A stretch of 64,000 nt of DNA from Carnegiea gigantea (GCA_029747015.1 JAKOGI010000825.1:250001-314000), one strand, 5' to 3'. Counted from the first letter of the stretch, positions 35,214 to 47,165 are shown. Translations and numbers: made by a program. Notes: generated by a model from the sequence alone, not told the origin.

Positions 35214-38200
35214 ATGGTCCTGCGACCATAGGCCGCAACCTAAGTCTTGCATCTCATATAGTTGCCTAGGAATGCGTTCGCGGTGACGTGATACATGCCT
35301 GCCTTGTGTGCAAATGTGAGTTTTGTGGCAATGTTAGCGCGTTTACCTAGTTAGGTGCGGCTTGAGTGAGCTGAATGGTTGGATAAAAGAACCATTTGCT
35401 AAGGTGTAGGCCGAGTGACTCGTATTTTCGTGGATGAGTGAAGTGTTAGCTCAATTGAAACTTGTTCCGCTTATATGCCTTGGAAGTTTTAATGGAAGGT
35501 CTAAAGAACATATGATTTGAAATTGAATGATTGGAAAGCCTTAACTGTAAGCTCATGTTTGCCCCTAAAGTACGATTTGCTCCTTAGGCCCCATAATGGA
35601 GTGCGCAAACGCACTCAATGGTTGGTAGGGAATGAGCTAGAAGTAGTTAAGCCATTTTCCTCTCGGAACATAGAGACCTTGAAAGTTGAAATCCTTCCCA
35701 AATAGTGAGTTAAGGTTTTTCTTTCGCATAAAGGACCTTTCTAATTCCATAACTAGGCCTTACTGTTGCGTCTGAAGACTTGCATTTGCTTTATAATGAT
35801 GTTCGTGCCTTGTTCTATGAGCATAAGCTTCTATGTGTAACTAGATGTATTAAATACTTATTTGTCAAGATGCATTCGCTACTTGATGTGTCCATGACCA
35901 GTTATGTGTTTTATGAATAAGTTATTGCACTTCTTGATGTTTGCTTGACTTAAGTTGGTTTATTATATGACTTGGTCGTTTAGTTAATACAAGTTTTGTA
36001 ATTCATAGCATAACATGACCAATGACTCATTATTTGCATTCCGTGACTTCTATAATTTCATGTTATAGCTAAGTAACTGCATGCGCCCGTGTTTGAAGCA
36101 TGATGAGATGACCATAGAAACCTGTATTCATATATTCTTGCTCTTATTTGATTGATCAGAGTAGCGCAACAGAAGCATATAGGCCTATAAGCCATAGACC
36201 CAAGACTTATCCTTTTACTATAGGTTGCAACCTAGGGTTTGCATTTACATACGGTCATATAGGTACATTCTTATGTGATAATGAATGAGTTTAATTGTCT
36301 TTGAGTATCAATGTGGCATATGTGTAGTGCTAAGCTCATAGGAGCTTATATAGTTACTTTGGACTTGCTATTAAATAGTCATTGATGTGTTTTGTCGATG
36401 AATTGTTTAGTAAATGCACTTCATGGTGTTTGCTTAGCCTGAGTTTGGTCAGGCACGTGGCTGAATTAGCCGAACAATTTAACTTGTGTGATTTATCAAA
36501 TAGTATGATCACTGAGCCATTGTTTACACCCCACGAATTTTATTATCTTATGGTATAGCTTGAGTGGTTGTATACACATGTATTTAATACATGATGTAAT
36601 GACTATATGAGCCTGCATTCGCATATGTTCACCTTTATATATTTCATGTTTTAGGAGGGAAGCATGATAATGTATCCCAGGTCATATTTAAATTCTTTAT
36701 TCTAAATTTGGTGTGTGAGTTACATAACCATTAACATGATTGATCCAAGTGTCATGGCATGACATGATCGTGCTATCTTGTACCATATGTTACGTGATAA
36801 ACTTCATGGGAAAACCTTAGAGTGTATTTTATTTTATTAGCTGACTTACTTATTGCCATTAGGATCATGAGATTGTTTCTGTTTTGAGTCGCAGTATTGT
36901 CATGCTACTGTTCTGCATAATAATAGTTCGCAATCTTAGAGACGTACATTTGCGTGAACATATGATTATCCATCTAGTTCATGTGACACGATAATGTGCT
37001 AGGGGTGCTTGTGGTCGCATTGGAGTATATACATCACTTGATCGTCGAATTGTGAAATATGCATGATCTGGTGTGGGTTAGTTGTGTTGCGTTATATATT
37101 TGTGATATTCTTATAAGGGTGCAAAAGGGTGTAGATTCATGTCTATGGCCATGTCATCTTACTTGCATGTTCTCAGCAAATAGAGATAATCAGTTCTCTA
37201 TGAAGACCCTATGGTTGAACTTTCCATTAGCTATGCTATTGTGATTATCTCATCTACTTATTATCCTTTCAGCTACACACTGTGGCTGGAAATCTTTTGT
37301 TTAGTTTATTGTAGTTCTAATATGAGACATAAGCTTAGGAGCTCTTGAGTAATTCCTCTACTATCTCCCATGTTGCTTGCTGTATCATACCGTATAACTC
37401 ACATGCTTCAACAACTGTTTTGAAAATATATGCATGCAAATTAAGTACTTAGAAGCCTTCCTTCCCCCATGAATACTACCAGTCCCGGTGGGTGATCTCT
37501 ACCGGAAACAACGTGCTTACAAGTAATATACTGAACCCCCACTGCCCATTAGCCTGCATTCTTAGCATGCCATTTTTCTTCCAAGTTCTTTCTTGCTTGC
37601 TAATTGATAGCACCATGAATTACTCTCAGTAATGTATAGGTTATATCCTTATAACAGTGATTGATGTCGCTCATAATTATTGGTCTTTCAGATGCTGAGT
37701 TTTCTTGTGTCCTTGCTACCTTGGTGACCTTGCTACTTTGCTATGATGCGGAAGCCTTGGTTGACTGACTTGATTTTCAAATAATCCGATTTCTTCATGT
37801 TTCAGAATGAACTTGGTTAAGTTGAATGCCTTGATATGACCTCGAATTATTATGTTTAAGTTGCCATACATGAAAATCCTTTAAATGTCCGCTCGTGTTG
37901 ATGCGTAAGTGTAGAGTAGTCATTGCAATTCTAGTATTGCTCAGATAAAAATCTTAAAGATGATGTTCATTTAAAATAAGCTTGATATGGTTATCCATGC
38001 CAACTCATTTGCCCCTCTTCAATGCGATTTGCCCTCAGCGCCTAAATAGAATGAGTAGACGCTTGAAGAGGATTGGCGAGGAGGAGACTGGATACGATAA
38101 GCCATTTTCTTTCGATTTAAAAAAAAGTAGTGTCTGCAAAATGAAACCTTTTGGAAACCTACCGCGTAGATCCCAGTTGTGTGCGTACATTCAAGGAATG

Positions 38201-38240
38201 ACCGAATTTAGGTTTAGAATTTCGAGGATGAAATTCTTTT
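35214..38240 (+). other. LARD-B non-coding internal region
   Basis: 3 kb with no gag or pol motif; ORFs at 35,517-35,705, 37,059-37,244 and 37,982-38,242 have no recognisable product. The first 80 bases ('ggtcctgcgaccatagg...', 'gttgcctaggaatgcg') match the LARD-A leader. The last 30 ('aatttcgaggatgaaattc') look like the end of a chromovirus pol frame (N-F-E-D-E-I) kept as a nucleotide remnant beside the polypurine tract. Confidence 0.7.
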
Positions 38241-38252
38241 AAGGGGGGAAAG
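38241..38252 (+). other. LARD-B polypurine tract
   Basis: AAGGGGGGAAAG directly precedes the 3' LTR start TGTAAGACCC. Confidence 0.9.
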
Positions 38253-41200
38253 TGTAAGACCCGCCTCCTTTATTTTTTTAGTTAACCTGGCTGTTTTACC
38301 TTTTACTTTATAAAATCGTATTTTTATTAACTATATGCGTTAAATTATTACTGATGCACTTATGTGCACGATAATTTTATTAAAAATAATTATTATTGCT
38401 ATTATTGATTTTAAAGTTAATTCGTGCTATTTGTGCCCTTAAATTACATCGATAGTTTAATTTAGTCGTTATTAGATTCATTTAGTCGTTTCCCAAATGC
38501 GCTTTGGTTGTTTACCTTAGAATTAGTTTCGAGGTTTAATAAATCGAACCTAGACATATTTGGGAACAAATGATCGATGAGTGATTGTATTAACGATTGG
38601 GTTTAGAATAAGAGATACGAGATTAGACTGGCGATTTCCGTTGACTCAGCTCTTAAACCCAAATGAGACCCAAAGCAACAAAAAAAAAAGAGAAGCAAAT
38701 AAGGGGCTAAAGCCCCTTACTTTTCATGGTAAGAAACGCGAGAGGGTAGGTATAGTTCTGGCTCCTCGTCAACCCCCTCCCCGGCAACCACCAAAGGAGA
38801 CAGAGAGACAGAGAGAGAGAGAGAGTGAGGAAGGAGAGGCGCGGCGGTGACGGTGGCAGTGCCACCTCAGTTCGTACCCCGTTGACCCGTCGACTCCCCA
38901 GCTGCAACCACTGCGACAAGTGGAGAGAGAGAAAGAGAGATCGAGAGGTCGAGGGGGAAAGGGAGCCGCGGCCATAGTGGCGATGGCGATGAGACGCCGG
39001 CAAGGTGCCACCAGTGGTTCAGCGACCACCACAAGCCGTGTGAGTCAAGGATTTGAAAGCTAGGGTTTGGTCAGCGGCTTAGATGTGTAACCAGTACTCA
39101 ATTGGCGCTCACTCAATGGGGGCTTAGGCTGAACTCGAAGATATGCGTGGTTTGGGGGCCTAGTTGAGCAGTCAGCAAGCAAGGGTTGAGAATTGGGGCC
39201 TTCTTACACCCGAAGTCGAGCCCAAAGTCCTTAGAACGGGTCCTTAGCTTGGAGTCCAGGTGGTTGTTTCTCGCCTCCTAAGTATTAGTGGATTCAAAAG
39301 CGTTTTAGCCTAAACAATGATGCATGTCAGCTTAGGTTTAGTTCATTTCATGAAATATGTAATGAGAAACTATGCATGTTAAGTTAGATGGAATACATGC
39401 CTGAAAACTTAGTTCGAAATGAGTTATGTTTGTTTAGATTCAATTCAAGCAAATTCAGTTATTACATGCCTGAAAATATAGTTCGAAATGAGTTATGCAT
39501 ATTTAGGTTTGATTCAAGTGAATTCAGTTAATGCATGCCTGAAGGGTTGACTTGAATAGTAACTTCGATATGATAAACGAATGCCTAGATTCGTAATCTG
39601 CTTAAATGACCTAATTAGGTTCAAATAGTAACATCGATATGATAAATGAATGCCTAAAATTGTACAATGCTTAAATGAGGTAAATGGGTTCGAATAGTAA
39701 CTTCGATATAATAAACGAATGCCTTGATTCATATTATGCTCAGTTGGTTTAATTAGGCTTAAATAGTAACTTTGATATGATGAATGGAACCCTTGATTCG
39801 ATGTTTGCCTAATTGGTTAATGTATGCCTAATTAGTAATTTCGATTTAATGAACGAATGCCTTGATTCATATGAGGCTTAGTTGGCTTAATTAGGCCAGA
39901 ATAGTAACTTTGATACACTAAATGAAACCCTTGAATCGATGTTGCTTAACTAGTTATTTTATGCCTGAATAGCTGAATAGTAATTTAAAATGACATGGGT
40001 ATGACATGCTTAATTCCTAAACGTAAGTCATGAATGTAATCGAGTTTCATGCCTTGTTAGTTTAATACAGTTCATTAAGTGCCTGCTTCAAGTTAATGCA
40101 ATATAAATATATATGTGTATGTGTTTATATATGCTGTAATGCACCACTGGATGGTGCTGCTTGCCCAGGTAAGTGCATAAACCCTATTACACGTCTCTTT
40201 ACAAGCTTGCATGATAATATGTTGTGATTACTAAATTGAAAACCAAGTTGGTAGTAGGATGGTTTAAGGTAGAACTATGAGTGGTTCGAGGTTCTTTGTG
40301 GTACGGTGTTTATGAGGAGGGAGCCTGGGCTGTGAACTAACCGCAATTGTGTGGATTGCGAGGCTGTGTGTGGCTCATTGTGTTGTTGAAATGATTATGA
40401 AGTGCTTGAATGTAAAACATGTAAATCCCTCCCCTTTTATGTTATTAAGATGCATTATGAGTGTGAAGGTGTTGTTTTGAAAAAGGATGTTTGTCGTGTT
40501 TCAAAACAATAATAGCCATGACTATTAGCAATCAATGGCCTATTTTAGCTATACGAACTTCATTTTAGGAGTGAACTCGCTTGAACTGCGGAATCCCTAA
40601 AGAATTTGATTGAAAAGAAAGTGCGACGTGCGGAAAAAAAAAGATTTCGCTGTGAGAGGCAGCAAAATTATTAGCCGTTATGGCCCATACGCTTTGAATT
40701 GGCTAAGATAATGTGCTTCGAACAATATGTTATGAATGGCTATGTCAGTGTAGGGGATAAATCCTGGTACTCGAAGACCCTAGAAGACCCTGACGAGGGT
40801 AATGGTCCGATATGTTATATGTAGCCGTCCTGGGAGTGAGAGCTTAAACGTGAGCGTTAGGTCTCACTGTGGGGTTGAGAATAGATCTCACCCAATCAGC
40901 ACCCTGTAATGATCTTATGCCAGATGTATTTTCCTAATAAGCAAATAAAAGCAGTTGGCATTTTGCCATTTTAAGTATTTCAGAAGAAAGAAAGTTTCAA
41001 AGGCCATTAAGAGGCCAGTTGAATAAAATGTGAAAAGTTACAAGGGTCATTATGCGACCAATACGAAAGAGATTTCCTTTAATGAAAACAAGCCTCAAAG
41101 AGGCTAAGAAAAGAGTTTTTATCGGCCTCAAGAGGCTAAGCAAAGATGAAAAGTTTTCTGTGCATGTCCTATGCTTTTCTTATGAATGAAATGTGAGTGA

Positions 41201-42368
41201 GATTTCAAGTAAGGCTAAGCAAAGTGTTTTCACAAGAAGAAAGAAAGATGCTTGTGCATATCATATAAATGAGATCTAAGTAAAGTATGCTAATGAAAAT
41301 AAAGCTTTATGTGAATATTCCAAGTATAATTTCTGAACGAGATGCTAAGTAAGATATGATCATGAAAAAGAAAGCCATATGATCATATTTCATGCACACC
41401 ATATGAATGAAATGCCAAGAAAAGTATGATTATGAAAAGAGATAACCTTATGTGCACATCATATGAATGATGTTTCATATATAGTTTAAATGGAATGCTA
41501 AAAGGTTATGTTATAAAAAGAAATATCCTATGCTTAGCCCTCGATGCTTGCTTAGGTGCTTAACTGCTTGTTAGTAAAGGAACCTAGTCATTGAGGGACC
41601 TAGAAATATGTTTGAGTGGCTGAAATGAAGTTTATATGTAGTAACCCTTCCATAAGGACTTTATGTATGCCTAATATGATAGTAAAATATGAATACGTGA
41701 TATGTGGCTATTAAAGATATTATTGCCTGTAACGGTTTTGGTTTTAAGGGGGTCGGGGGACATTCACTGAGGGTGTAGTTGCTCATCCCACTACTCTTTC
41801 CCCCTTTTCCCTCAGGTTTTCTTTGTGGTGAGAAGAAGTTGAGTCAGCTGTGTTAAGATGGAGTCTATTCTTGCTTGCAAGGTGTCACGTTTGCCTATTT
41901 ACGTCATTAATGACGTCATGTAAAGTATTCTTAGTTTGTAAACGTTTGTAAACAATTATTCTAATTGATGTAATGCATATGGTATGAAGGTCGCCCTGTA
42001 TGGCCGTAAGAGCCAACCATCTAATTAGTTAGATGTCTTCTTGGTCAAAGTTAGTTATATTTTGGGATGTAAACCCCAATACTCTGGTTGTGTGAACCGT
42101 TGAGTTGTATCTTTCACTTCTTTTTTATTAATGAACTATTCTGTTTGATGTACTCCGAGCGAATGGCTCATTGAGTTATGAACTTCGGCGTGCAGCCGTT
42201 GAGATTCTTTTAAATGTTTTATGCTTCCGTTGATTTACAGGGGTTTATTGTAAGACTTTTAGCCTGGAAACGGTCAATTTTTAGGGGAAACTCTGTCCGT
42301 TTCGTCCAAGAAATTTGGTGGGAAATAAGAAAACGTAGCACCCCTGACCCTAGGGGCTGGGGGTGTCA
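38253..42368 (+). repeat. LARD-B 3' LTR
   Basis: 4,116 bp, collinear with 31,016-35,197. Hairpin AAGGGGCTAAAGCCCCTT at 38,701-38,718; seven 69-bp units at 39,555-40,030; splice-donor-like CAGGTAAGT at 40,166-40,174. The 66-bp length difference from the 5' LTR is close to one 69-bp unit. The end reads gtgtca where the 5' LTR has gtgttaca. Confidence 0.9.
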
Positions 42369-43339
42369 TTAGAGCAGGAGCATTTTAATGCGATATTAAA
42401 GGTTAGTCTTTCATAAGAAGAAAGATTTCCTATCTTGGGCAACTTATGCCTCATGACATGGCCTAACCTAGTAGTTGCTCAATGTCTTACCCCTAATCCT
42501 GTAATATATTGCAGTCTAAGTTACAAAGCATCACCATACCTAGTGCATTAGTCACTTATACCTCAATCAAGCCTTATTCAATGGACCCCAAACTTAGCAC
42601 TATAGTTTGAACTACTTGTACACGAGGTTAGATCATCATAAGTCAGCACAGTCAACACCATTAAGTCTGTATAGTCGGCATAAATACATTGTCTGACTTA
42701 GGCTAGCAATTGCATCTATACATGGGTCTTTATCCTATTTACTAACCCACCCTCTGCCTTGAACACTTGGGAACCATGATTGAAAAAGTGCACAACGAAT
42801 CTCATACAAGAAAACTACATTATAACCCTCGCCTCAATTACGCCTAGTCAAGCTGGGGGCTCCATCCTTAAAGTGGGCTTTAAACAAACATCATCGCTGG
42901 GCAATTCACCCATATTCTTATGTAAAGGATGCCAATCCAACTTCAGATTATCAAGTAACTAAGCTCAATAGGATCTAGCCATAGAGGACATGCTATCCTC
43001 TTCATCTTATGACATTTCAATCTTCAAGGCATGTCGACATTCAGCAAGGCCCCAATAGATGGACATGAAGTTAATGCTCGAGCTGCAAAAAAAGTCAAAC
43101 TTGAAGATTTGACATCTCAATATCTCACGCCACCAAGTCTATACAGATTTGGCTATAGATCTTCAAGTTCTCATGTTATAAAGTTATCATTGACTTGGCT
43201 ACAAATCTTCAAGCTTTCAGGTTACAAAATTCATAGGGGTCTGATGACATATCCTCAACCTCCCATGGCACTAAGTTCTTAGGGATCTGCCATAAATCTT
43301 TAGGCATCTATACCACCAAGGTTCATTACTAGCTCTTGG
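42369..43339 (+). other. D internal region, right part
   Basis: Nearly 1 kb without recognisable coding sequence. ORFs at 42,780-42,962 and 43,031-43,282 match no family I know. It lies between LARD-B and the D minisatellite, where the end of pol and the start of the 3' UTR would be expected. Confidence 0.35.
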
Positions 43340-43500
43340 CACAATGGGACACCATTGGCTCCCGGCATAATGAGGTGTCGCTGGCTCCCGACTCATTGGG
43401 ACATCCTAACAACAGGCTGACTCCTAGTACAATGGGACGTTATTTTCTCCTAACACAATAGGATATTCTAATGACATCACTGGCTCTTAGCACGATGGGT
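43340..43500 (+). repeat. degenerate minisatellite, first block
   Basis: Repeats of a phrase like 'tggctcccggcataatgaggtgtc' / 'tggctcccgactcattgggaca' / 'ggctcttagcacgatggg'. Units are 25-50 bp and quite diverged. Confidence 0.6.
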
Positions 43501-44010
43501 TTGCTAGAGTGGTAAAAGGTCAACACCGTTAGACCAATGAAAGCTTTGCTAGAGTGATAAAAGGTTTCGTAAACTGATGAAAGGTTAACATCAAGGTCCA
43601 CTAGACTGGCAAAAGGTCTGCTAGATCGGTGAAAGGTTAACATCAGGATACGCTGTAGACTGGATAAAGGTCCGCTAGACTAATGAAAGTTTAACACCAA
43701 GATTTGTTAGAATGGTGAAAGGTATTCTAGATCGCCGAAAGGTTAACATCAAGATCTGCTTGGCCAGTGGAAGGTTAACATCAAGATCAGCTAGACTGAT
43801 AAAAGGTTAGCTAAACCAGTGAAATGTAAACATCAAGATCTGCTAGAGTGGTGAAAGGTCTTCTTGATCGGCAAAAGGTCCGCTAAACCGGTAAAATGTT
43901 AACGTCGGGATCTACTAGACCGGCGAACAGTCTGCTAAACCAGCAAAAGGTTAAGATCATGATCTGCTAGATTGGCGAAAGGTCCACTACATTGGCAAAC
44001 TGTCAATTCA
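43501..44010 (+). repeat. minisatellite in the 3' UTR of D
   Basis: Dense array built from a short unit of about 20 bp, 'ctagactggtgaaaggt', alternating with 'taacatcaagatctg', giving higher-order units of about 55-60 bp. About nine higher-order copies, imperfect. It ends 50 bp before the D polypurine tract. Confidence 0.8.
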
Positions 44011-44063
44011 GAACATGTAGACGCATGTTATCTACTTTGATGTTCGCTCTGCATAGGCTTGGT

Positions 44064-44079
44064 CAAAGTGGGGACTAAC
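44064..44079 (+). other. D polypurine tract
   Basis: 'caaagtggggactaac' immediately before TGTCGACATC. The CAAAGTGGGG form followed by a TGT-starting LTR is typical of Tat-lineage elements. Confidence 0.6.
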
Positions 44080-45700
44080 TGTCGACATCGAAAAAGTGTC
44101 TTCTTTTTATAAAATGTCTAATGGTGATAAACATATCGAAAGAGACTTGGAAACATCTGGATATTGAAAATGAAGTGCCTTAAAATGTCAAAACATCCCT
44201 TAACACATTCATCCAAACCCAAAGATGCCCATGAAAGGATAAAAGAACCCAAATAGGCCTAAGTAGATCGTATTCGGTGCCTAATTGTGATCAATTATGT
44301 ACTTTCACCTTACTCAAGGTGCATACAATTATTGCATTTATTTACTAATATGCTTCATTAAATAATCTTTATCATGAAATATTATACACCAGTATCTGAT
44401 AAGCAGTGGAAAACGAATGTTAGGGCTTGCACATAAAATGATATATATTCACTATTTCACCTATATCATCTTGTTCACTTATGACAAATTTAGTACATTA
44501 GTGTCAGTATAAAATAGAATCAACAAGCTTTTAGGGGGAAAAAAAAAGAATTACTCAAAATAGAGATTGGATGACAAAGTCATAGCCACAACAAGTTGCA
44601 GTCCAGCTGGCCCTAAATACTCGGCAGGGTTATGGCCTGAACTTGCTTGGAACAGGGATGGGTACATGGTAGCGGGACCCCGACTGGGTTCTTAATGTAC
44701 AAATGTCTGGATTAAACATATTAAGGCTTGAATTCTTTCTCTAAACCAATTCTTATTATTCGTTTAAGCACTATAATAGAGGGTTACCTTCATAGGTTGG
44801 ACACACTTCAAAATATTAGAAAGGAGATACAACCAGAATCCTAGAAAACTTTGAGAGTGCACTGAGAGGTTTAGAGAACCAAAGCGAGCCCTTCTCAAAT
44901 TCATCCTCAAAACCTTCTAGGACAGAAGTCAAGGATCAATATTCTTGATCCCTGGGTTCTCTAAGTCACTAAAGCGAGTTACCTGAGGGCGCCAATCATT
45001 CAACCCTCCCTTCATTCTCTCTTCTCTCCTTCTCGTTGCTTTATTTAATTTTGGGCTTAGTAAGAATGTAATGTTTATATTGATATTGTACTTTGATTTC
45101 TATTACATATTTGGTCCTAATATCCTGTATGATTGTCGTCTTAAGTGTAATTAGATTCAATTTCCCATATTAATTAGTAAAGTTTGTCGATGATGACAGG
45201 CGGTGTTATGATGCATTCCATCACGATATCGTACCTTCACCTTAGAATCTGGATCATCTGTTCAAGCCTATGGAGTCAGATGGCCCCTTCGATTATTGCT
45301 CCTTTAAAAGAGTAAATATGGGTAAGTTTCTCATTGATCTGATTGGAAACTCTATTTTATTATTATCTTTTTCTGCACCGCTTTGGATCAATGCAGAGAG
45401 TGTAGGATTCGAACAAGGATATTGTCTAGATAGTGAATTGGGCCCAATTCTAGCCTAGGAACTCGTCCGAGTTCTAATATTAGGGCTGCAGCCTGGTTTG
45501 CTAGTCAAGACATGCATCATTGCTTGGAACCAGGATAGAAATTGGACCTATCTCTAGGCCAGGAGCCCCAGTAGGCCCCTAGATTAAGAGTTGCAGTCCA
45601 GTTCCCTAGCTGGGCCTCAATTCTATTCCAATCTGATATGTTTTGGCTAAAATATTAAAAAACTCAAACACACCTGGGTGTTTCGGAGCGTGGTCCTTGC
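44080..45700 (+). mobile_element. D 3' LTR
   Basis: About 1.6 kb starting TGTCGACATC. Its second half, from about 44,940, matches the two pieces of the 5' LTR (5,310-5,801 and 27,255-27,700). The first 860 bp have no partner because the 5' LTR is truncated there. The right end is approximate; C-family LTR sequence follows directly. The ORF at 45,270-45,458 is inside the LTR and not a gene. Confidence 0.55.
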
Positions 45701-45704
45701 AATT

Positions 45705-47165
45705 CTATTGAAAAGTTACTTGATACCAATTTCGGGCACGTACGCTCTTCTTATAAAGATATTACACCTAAGCAAATGTGATCAAAAGTGATAATCAACA
45801 ACTCATACAATTAAAAGGTGCTCAAGTCTACTATTGAGATTTGTAAATATTTCTAGTAGATGTTTACATTTCAATCCCCTAAAGTGGCAAAATCCTTAGA
45901 TGCACTGGTGTAGATTTGTATTAGTAAATTTGCTATTTATGTAAAGTTTGGTTCCTAACTAATGATGCCCAATTGATGCAAATAAAAATTTTTATAACTC
46001 CTAAGATGTCTGTGTCATCTCACTGTGCTAAAAATTGGTAGTTGATTACATTAGAGAGAGAAATGGCTAAAATTAATTGAAGTGTGCCTAAATTCTAATT
46101 TTTGAGCAATCTAGGTTTTGGTTCCACTTGAGAAGAGTGCAATTATAGTCCTTGGAATTTCTCATCATCTTATAAAGATACTACACCTGAGTAAATGTGA
46201 CCAAAAGAAATGATCAATGACTCATACAATTAAAAGGTGCTCAAGTCTACTATTGAGATTTGTAAATATTTCTCGTAGATGTTTACATTTTAATTCCCTA
46301 AAGTGGTAAAATCCTTAGATGCACCAGTACAGATTTGTATTAGTAAATTTGCTATTTATGTAAAGTCTGGTTCCTACCTAATGATGCCCAATTTTATAGC
46401 TCCTAAGATGTCTGTGTCATCTCAGTGTGCTAAAAATTGGTAGTTGATTCCATTAGAGAGAGAAATGGCCAAAATTAATTGAAGTGTGCTTAAATTCTAA
46501 TTTTTGAGCAATCTGGGTTTTGGTTCCACTTGAGAAGAGTGCAACTATAGTCCTTGGAATTTCTCATCATGAACTGAATCTATATCTAAAAAGGAAGAGA
46601 CTCCGAGTGGTGACGTTCCCATTAGTGGAGTATAACTCTCTAGAAGCCTCCTTGAAAATGGAGAAGAAATCTAACAATTTATAGTTCATGACATTTGTCA
46701 TTATCTTTGGATTTTTAATGTATTTCCTATATATTTTGTAAGACTTTTATTGGTCCACCTGCCCCACTAGTGTATCGGCTTATTCTCCTCATTTTGGGTA
46801 TTTATAAACCCACATCCCTTAATGCATACTTAGATGTTAGGTGATGAAGAAATGAAAGGCAAAAGGCCAACGTTTCTCTCAATGATATCTTAATCTTTAT
46901 GCCTATTTAGAGTGGTGATTAAGAGTATTTCCTTAAAATTTCTCTTTAGTGGCTCTAAGCCTTTAGAAGAGAGATTGGGTGGAAAGTGTTTATCTTTTTA
47001 GGATCTCATTTTTTTGCTCTAGTCTCATGATCTCCTTGATTGTTTGAGATCGAATCCAAGGAGGAGCATGCAGTATTTTTGGAATCTTCTTAAGTGTTGA
47101 TGATCTTAGGAGTTGAGGGTTGATCATGATTGAGGGTAAAGGCACAATCCAATGGATAATGAAAA
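45705..47165 (+). mobile_element. LTR-C, right copy with internal duplication
   Basis: Homologous to 2,900-3,886, beginning 'acttgataccaat' against 'acttgacaccaaa'. It lacks the first 80 or so bases of the repeat. It contains a direct duplication (45,751-46,169 and 46,170-46,570). If the pairing is right this is the 3' LTR of element C, 40 kb from its partner because of nested insertions. Confidence 0.5.
45751..46570 (+). repeat. 419-bp direct tandem duplication in LTR-C
   Basis: Unit 1 starts 'ttataaagatattacacc' at 45,751 and unit 2 'ttataaagatactacacc' at 46,170. Very similar by eye (mid-90s percent). Unit 2 lacks about 18 bp near 46,393. Other LTR-C copies have a single unit. Confidence 0.9.

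Larger units (their letters stand above)
31016..42368 (+). mobile_element. LARD-B, large non-autonomous LTR retrotransposon
   Basis: An 11.35-kb plus-strand element. LTRs are 31,016-35,197 (4,182 bp) and 38,253-42,368 (4,116 bp), about 93-95% identical by eye. Internal region is 3,055 bp with primer site at 35,202 and polypurine tract at 38,241. LTRs start TGTAAGACCC and end GGGTGTTACA (GGGTGTCA in the 3' copy). Flanking pentamers are CCTTC and TTAGA, so no target-site duplication is visible. No coding capacity. Same family as LARD-A: LTR motifs, leader and polypurine neighbourhood are shared. Confidence 0.9.
5310..45700 (+). mobile_element. Tat/Ogre-like LTR retrotransposon D, host of nested insertions
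   Basis: Inferred from five collinear signals on the plus strand. They are a split 5' LTR (5,310-5,801 and 27,255-27,722), a tRNA-Arg-type primer site (27,724-27,741), a tandem-repeat 3' UTR (43,340-44,010), a polypurine tract (44,064-44,079) and a 3' LTR (44,080-45,700). The first roughly 860 bp of the 5' LTR are missing. LARD-A sits in the 5' LTR and LARD-B in the internal region. No gag or pol could be recognised in the remaining 4.9 kb of internal sequence, so D is either heavily deleted or non-autonomous. Confidence 0.5.

Noticed and set aside
38707..39032. Overlapping ORFs rich in Ser/Arg/Pro on both strands (also 31,494-31,814, 9,073-9,326, 26,575-26,881)
   Set aside because: Caused by the GA/CT-rich and GC-rich segments of the LARD LTRs; the same shadows appear in every LTR copy.
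43501..44010. CRISPR-like array
   Set aside because: Short degenerate direct repeats without distinct spacers, in a plant retrotransposon UTR; a minisatellite explains it.
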